DNA of 64,000 nucleotides from contig NZ_BMUI01000011.1 in NCBI RefSeq assembly GCF_014650115.1, positions 124,001-188,000 on the forward strand, in the 5' to 3' direction. The translations under genes and the position numbers were made by a program. Source of the stretch: Streptomyces olivaceoviridis. Its GTDB lineage: Bacteria; Actinomycetota; Actinomycetes; Streptomycetales; Streptomycetaceae. Positions 32,833 to 39,328 of the stretch are shown here, in pieces. Under the pieces are notes generated by a model. The model searched no databases, was not told where the DNA came from, and was given only the letters and a program-made list of their open reading frames with translations. Positions within the stretch are counted from its first letter, which is position 1. Each line of letters begins with the position of its first letter.

Positions 32833-34607
32833 ATGACTGGACAGGTTCCGAGTAAGTCGTCCTCCATCGCGGCATACGCCAGCCGTGATGACCTTCAGCA
32901 GTACGGCGACAATGGTCTGATTCTTTTCGCTCTTCAGCTTAGCCTCGGAATCGAGGACATCCAGTCCGTTGCCGCCACCGCTCTCACGGACGGCAGCAAT
33001 GACAAGAAGTGCGATCTGGTTTTTGTGGACACTGACCGTGAGCGCGTAGTAGTTGGGCAAGCGTACTATTCCGGCAAGGAGAAGCAGGAAGCACCGGCCA
33101 ATAAGGCAAGCGACCTCAATACGGCGGTCACCTGGCTTCTCAAAGGGCCCTTGGACGGCTTGCCCGAGAATCTCCGGTACGCGGCAGAGGAGGTAAGGGA
33201 AGCCTTTCAATCCGATAAGGTTCGTGAATTCGATATCTGGTATTGTCACAACCTTCCGGAATCCCTCAACGTCCGCTCGGAGCTTGACCAGGTGGCTCAT
33301 ACCGCCAAGGCATTGATTTCTTCCGAGTTCCCTAAGGCGCGAACCACTTCTATCGCCTCTTCAGAGATCGGCCTCAATCGCCTAGAGGAGTTCTACACCA
33401 GGACGAAGAATCCGATTTCGGTAACGGACTCCTTCACTATCCCGATCCAAGGTGGCTTTGAAGCCAACGGGGCCAAATGGCGCTCTTTCTGCACATCAGT
33501 TCGCGCCTCTTGGCTGCGGGATCTATGGAAGATTCATGAATCCGATCTGATGTCTCCGAATGTTCGGGATTATCTAGGGATCGTCCGCTCTGAACGTAAC
33601 ATCAATTACGGGATAAAAAATACCGCTCGCGACACTCCCGATAACTTCTGGGTCTACAACAATGGGCTAACCATCCTAGTTAATTCCTTCTCTCACACGC
33701 CTGCGACAACTGGAAGTGAGGCAACCCTAGAGATCTCAGGGCTTGGGATCATCAACGGCGCACAGACCACCGGGTCGATTGGCACACTAACAGATAGCGA
33801 AGCCAGCAACCTTGATGAGACCTGGGTTATGGCCCGGTTAAATGCGACGATCCAGAGGTACTAGGCGAGATCGTCAGGTATAACAACACCCAAAATAAGG
33901 TAGAGGCGTCAGACTTCCGCAGCAAGGACGCCGTCCAAGAGCGATTGCGCCAGGAATTCTCCACCATCCCCGACGCTGACTACAAGGGGGGCCGCCGGGG
34001 AGGTACTCGGGATGCTATCGAGCGATCAAGGAATCTGTTGCCAGATTCGACAGTCGCACAGGCTCTTGCAGACTTCCACGGAAAGCCGAACATCGCCTAC
34101 AACGACACCCGCCGCATCTGGGATGAAGATGGCGTTTACGCCCAGTTTTACAACGACAAAACCTCCGCGCGCCACGTATTGTTTGCCTACTCGCTTCTGC
34201 GAGCCATCGAGGCGGCAAAGCTAGAAATCACACAAATCTCTGAAAATGGCAGGACTGCGGCTCAAAATCGCCACATGACGTTCTTCAGGCAGCGCGGCGC
34301 TATTCATCTGATGGTGTCCGCTATCGCGGAATGTCTTGAGACCGTATTGGGATCCGCAATCCCTGATCGCTTTTCGCTCCGCTTCAAGGACTCAATCAGT
34401 CCGAAAGTCGCCGAGGAGAAATGGCGTCCCATCGTGGCCGCCTGTTTGCCGTTCGCCCATCAACTGAATGAAGCCGTTTCTGGCGGGTTGAAGAACGCGG
34501 ACCGCGTAGCACTAGCAATCACCAATTTCCAAGCCATGGTGGAAGCTACAGCGTCTTCGAACGAAGATAACTTCAGAAGTTTCTCAAGCGCGGTGGAATT
34601 CTCTTAA
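32833..34607 (+). pseudogene. AIPR-family abortive-infection phage-resistance gene, single frameshift
   Basis: The first 343 codons (MTGQVPSKSSSIAAYASR...) end at TAG 33862-33864, but the family continues without a gap in another frame: from 33843 the product reads CDDPEVLGEIVRYNNTQNKV and goes on to the stop at 34607. One missing base in the AAA run at 33840-33842 (four A would give RLKCDDPEV) explains the break. The NNTQNKV and IINGAQTTGSI segments identify the AIPR family, linked to phage abortive infection. The N-terminus has a D-x(n)-Q-x-Y pattern like a nuclease fold. Total about 591 residues. G+C is far lower than the flanks, so it is recent cargo. Confidence 0.85.
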
Positions 34608-34879
34608 TCGAGCGCCGTTGGAGGTTGCAATGGCAGGCAGACCGCCGCGAAACTCTTAGAATTCCCAGGAGGCGAGAACACCCCAGGTCAGTGGTCGGAC
34701 CGCCCTGATAGTCACAGCGGGCTGCGGGCTCGGGCACCGTCGTCACGGAGCGGCCGTCGCGACTCACTCTGGTCGACGACAGCAGCAACGTGGCGAAGGT
34801 CGGTGGGGGTACTGAAACACACGCGCGCCTGGTCGGTCGGCGCGCCCGCCATCGTGGCTGACTGTCGTCGGCTGAGGTT

Positions 34880-34900
34880 CGTGCCACAACCGTGCCAGAT
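34880..34900. repeat. Direct repeat A flanking the AlbA_2 gene
   Basis: CGTGCCACAACCGTGCCAG followed by AT; 20 of 21 bases match 36297-36317. Both copies are followed by a GGGGAAC/ACGGGCAAC-like tail. Confidence 0.75.
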
Positions 34901-35098
34901 GCAGGGGACAGCCACGGGCAACGCCGGTGCCTCACGGTCAAGTACCCGCCCCCTTCCTCGGCCGGCGAAGCCGCAGCTCAGCCCGCAGATCACCCCTCCT
35001 CTCCCCTAAAGCGGTGGTCGGAACCGTGTTAGCCGGTTTCAGCGGTTGCTCAGATCGGAGTTGGAGCTAAAGCCCGTGTCGCCTGACGCCCGCGGCAG

Positions 35099-35104
35099 TA
35101 GGGT
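35099..35104 (+). promoter_or_regulatory. -10 box of probable leaderless transcript (AlbA_2 gene)
   Basis: TAGGGT lies five bases before ATG 35110, matching the Streptomyces TAGgNT consensus. No clear ribosome-binding site. Confidence 0.5.
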
Positions 35105-35109
35105 GAAGC

Positions 35110-36216
35110 ATGCTTGAGACGCTAACAGAAGACGCACTGCCTGCGCTCTTGCCTTCCCAGGAAGAGTATTTGCAACGTCTGTCTCTAATCTTCCCTGCCA
35201 CTTCTGCCGGCGCACCGCATGGCGCGAGTCCGGGAGCCGCAGCTGTGGTCTTCGTAGCCCTCTATGTGGGTTCGATCGACGGCGTGCGGCCAATCAACAT
35301 CGTGACCGTCACCGCGATGAGCGACTCAATCGCTGCTCGACGCAGTGACATGGACCGCCGAGCCTACTACGAGGCGGTAACGGGGCCAGGACGCGCGAGC
35401 GAGGTCCAACGGCTGTGTGAGCAAGCTGGCTATCCCCGCGGCACTCCCTGGTATAGGGACAACGCGCGCGAGTACCTGCGTACAGGTCCGGTTGCGGCGC
35501 TACGAACGACAGGTGCCTTGCTAAGCGCAAGCTTGCCCACAACCTCCGCGCGCCCCAGATATTCCCTCGACTCTTCCTTTGCGGCTCTCTTCGCACCAGA
35601 ATTGTCAGGCGACTCCCTGACCCTGGCTATTAAAAAGTGGCAGACCAGCGTCCACCAAGTTACGCCTCCACCCGTAACAGAGAGTCGTTTTACACTACCC
35701 CAAGCCTACTCGGCAATTGTTTCTGGTAACCCAGGAGCATTGCTGGGGCGTAAAGAGTGCAGTTGGCTTGACGTTAAGAGTCAACCTTACAAGCTGGGGA
35801 ATCCAGCAGCTGAGGAAGAATTCTGCAAAGATGTGGCCGCGTTCGCCAATTTACACGGAGGACTGCTAGTCATTGGATTTTCAACAGCGGCGAAACAGGA
35901 TGGCGAAATCATTGAAGCCATCACCCCAATTCGAACTGCAGAGATCAATAGAGAACAATATCGAAAGATCCTGCGCAGTCGAGTCAAGCCATACATTCGC
36001 GGCCTTGAAGTTGAATGGCATCCTATTGATTCCGAGGCTGGCATTCTGGTGATCTATATCCCGCAGCAACCCGACGCTCACAAACCGTTCATTCTGTCCA
36101 GTAAGCGAGATCCAGCAGCCGTTAAGTGCCCGATCAGGGACGCTGATGGAACGCACTGGCTGAGTGCCGAAGAGCTGGCAAGATACCTATCCCTCGGCTG
36201 GAATACAACACGGTAG
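35110..36216 (+). CDS. Schlafen AlbA_2 domain protein with unassigned N-terminal domain
   Basis: 368 residues. The C-terminal ~170 residues are an AlbA_2 (Schlafen) domain: ECSWLDVKSQPYKL, EEEFCKDVAAFANLHGGLLVIGF, a central helix and VIYIPQQPDAHKPF. Such domains bind nucleotides or nucleic acid and occur in many phage-defence and regulatory proteins. The first ~190 residues match no domain I know; a glycine/alanine-rich strand (GAAAVVFVALYVGSIDGVRPI) suggests a folded domain. Codon use is AT-richer than the chromosome. Placement beside an AIPR gene supports, but does not prove, a defence role. Confidence 0.75.
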   Translation: MLETLTEDALPALLPSQEEYLQRLSLIFPATSAGAPHGASPGAAAVVFVALYVGSIDGVRPINIVTVTAMSDSIAARRSDMDRRAYYEAVTGPGRASEVQRLCEQAGYPRGTPWYRDNAREYLRTGPVAALRTTGALLSASLPTTSARPRYSLDSSFAALFAPELSGDSLTLAIKKWQTSVHQVTPPPVTESRFTLPQAYSAIVSGNPGALLGRKECSWLDVKSQPYKLGNPAAEEEFCKDVAAFANLHGGLLVIGFSTAAKQDGEIIEAITPIRTAEINREQYRKILRSRVKPYIRGLEVEWHPIDSEAGILVIYIPQQPDAHKPFILSSKRDPAAVKCPIRDADGTHWLSAEELARYLSLGWNTTR

Positions 36217-36296
36217 CAGGAGCGTTACACCCGCATGCCGACCACGCCAAATGATCGAAACCCCAGTCTCCGATAGAGGGTGCGGGGCGAGCAGGA

Positions 36297-36317
36297 CGTG
36301 CCATAACCGTGCCAGAT
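36297..36317. repeat. Direct repeat B flanking the AlbA_2 gene
   Basis: CGTGCCATAACCGTGCCAG followed by AT; followed by CGGGGAAC-type triplication up to 36350. Matches 34880-34900. Confidence 0.75.
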
Positions 36318-36505
36318 CAAGCGGGGAACCACGGGGAACGGCGGGGAACTCAGCCGACAGCCAAATGGGCCACGCCGCCGCTCTGTCGCAGGTCAGCTGA
36401 GCAATCGCCCGTGGAGAACCCAAGCTTCCCAGGGCGAGAGCCTTGATCCGTCGAGGCCCACGGCAGTGTGGTTCCCGACCATGGCGCGAGGGTAGTGACG
36501 TCGAC

Positions 36506-36757
36506 GTGAGCGATGACCACAGGGAAGACCTACGCAGTCTCGTCAGCCACTTGGGCGGCGATATCCGTGACGCGCACTACCGCCCCGCGTACGACGCAGC
36601 CGCGAACGTCTGCTCGGGCATCTTCGACGCGATCCCCGTAGACCTTCATGACGTCGTACATGAGGCAATCATGGCCGGATATGCAGCCGCACTGAGCGAT
36701 CTGGAAGAAGGCAAGTTGGACGATCAAGTTCGAGAGCGGTCCGAGATCATCGAGTGA
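36506..36757 (+). CDS. Small acidic helical protein, unknown
   Basis: 83 residues from GTG 36506 (start uncertain): SDDHREDLRSLVSHLGGDIRD ... HEAIMAGYAAALSDLEEGKLDDQVRERSEI. Acidic, helical, no membrane segment. Codon bias is intermediate between cargo and chromosome. Position near the right end of the element suggests accessory or inhibitor-like function, which cannot be shown. Confidence 0.5.
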   Translation: MSDDHREDLRSLVSHLGGDIRDAHYRPAYDAAANVCSGIFDAIPVDLHDVVHEAIMAGYAAALSDLEEGKLDDQVRERSEIIE

Positions 36758-36894
36758 GGCTCTTTCCTCGACGTACTCACCCGCGTACGCCCGGTTCACT
36801 CGATGCCGACGGCTATGCGCCCTGCCCTGTGTAGGCAAGGTGACTCAGGCTGGATGCACGGATCCCAGGCGGACCAACGGGAGGGGGAAGGACC

Positions 36895-37059
36895 GTGGCT
36901 GAGTGGAAGCAGGGGAAGTGCGGTTGGCCGACGGACCGAGGTAGCTGCCGCAACAAGACGATGAAAGGCACGTCGCGTTGCTACCGCCACCAAGGTGACT
37001 GGACGAAGCGCGGCCAGGCTGAGCTGAAAAAGAAGGCGAGCAAGCGCCGCAAGAAGTAG
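36895..37059 (+). CDS. Small basic cysteine-containing protein (54 residues)
   Basis: GTG 36895 is preceded by GGGGGAAGGA. MAEWKQGKCGWPTDRGSCRN ... SRCYRHQGDW, then a Lys/Arg tail (ELKKKASKRRKK). Three cysteines and a histidine (C-x8-C ... C-x2-H) could form a zinc knuckle, and the tail could bind nucleic acid. Last gene of the element before the right att repeat. Confidence 0.6.
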   Translation: MAEWKQGKCGWPTDRGSCRNKTMKGTSRCYRHQGDWTKRGQAELKKKASKRRKK

Positions 37060-37192
37060 GCCGGACTCGCGGGGCGAGTGTCTAACTGCGTGACAACGCC
37101 GTCGAACATCGGCGGACGAGCGCGGACGGTGGCGGACCATCAGCGCAGGTGAGCCGCGGGTCAGCCCAAGGCCAAGGCTGCTTCCAATTTGC

Positions 37193-37239
37193 TTCGGGAC
37201 GAAGAGGTCGTGGGTTCAAATCCCGCCACCCCGACAGCC
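37193..37239. repeat. Right attachment repeat
   Basis: Identical for 47 bp to the tRNA-Pro 3' half at 22833-22879, lacking the 5' half of the tRNA. It marks the right end of the AICE. Confidence 0.96.
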
Positions 37240-37250
37240 GTAGCAGCAGG

Positions 37251-37280
37251 TGATCACCTACGAACGTTCGTAGGTGATCA
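37251..37280. terminator. Perfect 30-bp palindrome just outside the right att site
   Basis: TGATCACCTACGAAC and its exact complement meet with no loop, followed by TCTGTTTCTG. It corresponds in position to the hairpin after the left att site (22889-22927) but differs in sequence, so it probably came with an older element. As RNA it would fold as a terminator; as DNA it could cruciform or bind a dimer. Confidence 0.6.
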
Positions 37281-37285
37281 TCTGT

Positions 37286-37378
37286 TTCTGTGTGCGTGGC
37301 TATCCGTGCAATCACCACGGCACCGACATGGGTCACGGGCCGTGCCTGGTCAAAGGCCTCGGTGATATCTTCCGGCAT
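37286..37378 (-). pseudogene. C-terminal fossil of a second integrase
   Basis: The minus-strand frame reads ITEAFDQARPVTHVGAVVIARI, aligning with the C-terminus of the active integrase (VTEEVYRKQIRPVIQTGAVVMDGI). DNA agrees: ACCACGGCACCG at 37314-37325 and TCACGGGCCG at 37333-37342 match int near 23010-23039 in the same order. It lies outside the right att site in the orientation expected for an integrase next to the same tRNA, so an earlier element once sat here. Confidence 0.7.
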
Positions 37379-37401
37379 GGCGGGGTAGGGCTTGGCTGGC
37401 C

Positions 37402-38314
37402 GTGGTCGCAGCCGGCGTTTCCGGTGAACGACATCACGTGGTCTCGCTGCCCCGCTGCCACGGTCGCGTGTATGACGCTCTCGGTCTCCGCGAGTCAGGC
37501 AGTCGACCTGTTGACGAGGTTCTGGGCCGCGTCGCGCGGTATCTGCGGGTGCTCTTCCTCCCGGATACGGCGGTACGCAAGCGCCAGTCCGTGGGAGCCC
37601 GGACAGACCGCGAGACCTGGGTCCGCATCGAGCGACGCCTGCTCGGAGAGATCACCGATCAAGGATGGAACGGCGCGGAGTGCGCCGCCCGCTTGGATGG
37701 GGTCGCCCAGCCGGCATGGCGGGGTGCCTCGTCTGGCGCGACGCGAACGAACCGGTGATGTGGCGGGCCGACGAAACTGACCTCCTGCCCGCCGCGCCGG
37801 CCGGAAACGCCATCCTGAGTGAGGCCCCGGAACTCTCGGACGAGTGGTGGGATGGGTTGAACGCCTCTCTGGAGGCGCTGGCAGCGCATCGGGCGAGGCG
37901 GGTCGCCACCCCTGACTTCGAGATCACCACCCAGGCGTCGGTCACCGAGTCCATTCGCGCTGTTTTTCCGTCGACTTCGATACGACCGTCCAGCGTTGGG
38001 TGCCGGCCCACGCCGACCTGACATGGGCCAATGTGACGGCCCCGGAGTTCGGTCTCTTCAACTGGAAGGACTGGGGGAACGCCCCACAAGGACTGGACTC
38101 CGCTTCCCTGTGGGGGAGCTCGCTCGCCGTCCCGTCTCTGGCCGATCGTGTACGGCAAGAGCGTCGGCGGGACTTCGAGAGCCGGGACGGCAAGCTGATG
38201 ACGCTGTTCGTCTGCTCGAAGATCCTCGAACCGTACGCACATCCGGAGGATCCTCGGTTGGAGCCCGCGCGGCGCATGGCCGAGCAGGTCATTGAGAAGC
38301 TTCAGGCGGACTGA
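37402..38314 (+). pseudogene. Phosphotransferase-like gene, 5' truncated, two frameshifts
   Basis: Three frames join into one protein: VARYLRVLFLPDTAVRKRQS ... QGWNGAECAARLDG (to about 37722), WRADETDLLPAAPAG ... QASVTESIRAVF (to about 37963), then FDTTVQRWVPAHADLTWANV ... MAEQVIEKLQAD to the stop at 38312. PAHADLTWANV is the HxDxxxxN catalytic loop of aminoglycoside-phosphotransferase-like kinases and LFNWKDWG the metal-binding DxD/W region, with the first Asp replaced by Asn. Each shift is one missing base in a homopolymer: GGGG 37721-37724 and TTTTT 37963-37967. The N-terminal lobe is absent, so the element region probably cut it. Confidence 0.7.
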
Positions 38315-38473
38315 TCACGGGGGCGGTTGCGGAGTAGCCTGCCGTACTCCTGGACGGTCCGCTCCTCAACCTGGCCTGCCAGGGCCCGGCCACGTCACGG
38401 GGTCACGGGAGCGCACGCGCGAGTGAGGTGCGGCACGGCCGGCCAAGGACCTCTGAGCGGGCGACGATCCCGG

Positions 38474-38938
38474 TCACCCCTCAACTCGCGTCCCCCACAC
38501 GGCGTGCAGGTCCTCGCAGCGCACGGTGATCGACGCTTCGGTGAGCGCGATCTCGTGCACGCAGCCGCCGTCCTCGTCGGGGACGATCTCGTCGAGGAGC
38601 ACGGTGTCGACGAGCATCCAGTCGACGGCATGCGCATAATTGATGGAGAAGTGTGTCACGCCTGAGTAGCTGATGCGCAGGCCGGAACCGTGCTTGAACT
38701 CGTAGGGCGCGAAGTCCAGGATCAGCCGTCCGCTCTTGTCGGTCGCCGGACGGATCGCGGCCAGTTCCAGGTCCTTGACGCACCGGTCGGCGCGGGGCAT
38801 GTCGTAGTGCCCTGGGTCGGAGGCGAAGGCCCAGGCGCCCGGCGGGAGTACGCCACGCAGGCGCGGAAGCTCGGCCAGGTAGGCGGACGGGTCCAGGAAG
38901 AAGCCGGAGCCGTGCCAGTGGGTCTCAACGAACCTCAA
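38474..38938 (-). CDS. Conserved hypothetical protein, possible second immunity protein
   Basis: 154 residues, soluble alpha/beta, beginning MRFVETHWHGSGFFLDPSAYLAEL and ending VWGTRVEG. No catalytic motif. It lies 18 bp after the candidate immunity gene on the same strand, where polymorphic-toxin loci often carry spare immunity genes or relics. Function is not assigned; the immunity idea rests on position only. Confidence 0.6.
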   Translation of the reverse strand: MRFVETHWHGSGFFLDPSAYLAELPRLRGVLPPGAWAFASDPGHYDMPRADRCVKDLELAAIRPATDKSGRLILDFAPYEFKHGSGLRISYSGVTHFSINYAHAVDWMLVDTVLLDEIVPDEDGGCVHEIALTEASITVRCEDLHAVWGTRVEG

Positions 38939-38956
38939 GCCGGGGTCCTCTCCGGC

Positions 38957-39328
38957 TCACCGCACCGTCACGGTGACGAGGCCGGGATCCGGGAGTTCCG
39001 TCGGAGCGGTGTCGCCGTACCACGAGAACTCCAGGGCCGAGAGCCTGCCGTCGCTCACCCAGACCAGCAGTTCGCCGAACAATTCGCCGGAGTCGTCCGT
39101 GACCGTACCGGTGGCCGGAATGATGCCGTCCTCGATTCCCGCTTCCGAGACACCGGGGGGCACGTCCAGATCGACGCTCGGGGACTCGCTCCCCCAGGGA
39201 CGGGTGACACGGGTGTGCGCCAGCTGGCTCCTCAGCTCCCGCGCGCCCGGGAACTCTGCCGAGAGGAGCTTGACGAGGACGCGCTGTTCGAGGGGGGAGA
39301 GCGGTCTGGTGGCAGGGCGGTCCGTCAT
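38957..39328 (-). CDS. Candidate immunity protein for the RHS toxin
   Basis: 123 residues from ATG 39328: SPLEQRVLVKLLSAEFPGAREL ... LFGELLVWVSDGRLSALEFSWYGDTAPTELPDPG. The start overlaps the RHS stop in ATGA, so both are translated in a coupled way, as expected for a toxin and its antidote. The fold looks like small alpha/beta immunity proteins with a W/Y-rich strand, but the family is not known to me. A longer frame to 39658 runs antisense through the toxin end and is not used. Confidence 0.75.
   Translation of the reverse strand: MTDRPATRPLSPLEQRVLVKLLSAEFPGARELRSQLAHTRVTRPWGSESPSVDLDVPPGVSEAGIEDGIIPATGTVTDDSGELFGELLVWVSDGRLSALEFSWYGDTAPTELPDPGLVTVTVR

Larger units (their letters stand above)
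34608..35109. other. Cargo intergenic region, no gene recognised
   Basis: 502 bp between the AIPR and AlbA_2 genes. A minus frame of 122 codons (34573-34941) and a plus frame (34803-35009) lack codon bias and recognisable domains. Near its middle is the 21-bp sequence that recurs at 36297-36317. Confidence 0.6.
22833..37239 (-). mobile_element. pSAM2-like actinomycete integrative and conjugative element (AICE) in tRNA-Pro
   Basis: A 14.4-kb insertion bounded by identical 47-bp direct repeats, the left one being the 3' half of tRNA-Pro. The contents define an AICE: tyrosine integrase next to the tRNA, excisionase, RepSA-type replication initiator, small spread proteins, DUF2637 protein, FtsK/TraB translocase and an SCO3933-family protein. 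No relaxase is present, as expected for elements that transfer double-stranded DNA with TraB. The usual korSA, pra and pif genes are not recognised; instead there is an HTH-sensor/PP2C/RsbW-like/XRE set. The right end carries AT-richer defence-like cargo. An intact int, xis and both att sites suggest it could still excise. Confidence 0.93.

Noticed and set aside
34573..34941. Minus-strand frame of 122 codons downstream of AIPR
   Set aside because: No codon bias, no ribosome-binding site and it overlaps the AIPR end.
37082..37250. Peptide GWRDLNPRPLRPE near attR
   Set aside because: This is the translated complement of the tRNA-Pro segment, a familiar false protein; the true signal is the att repeat.
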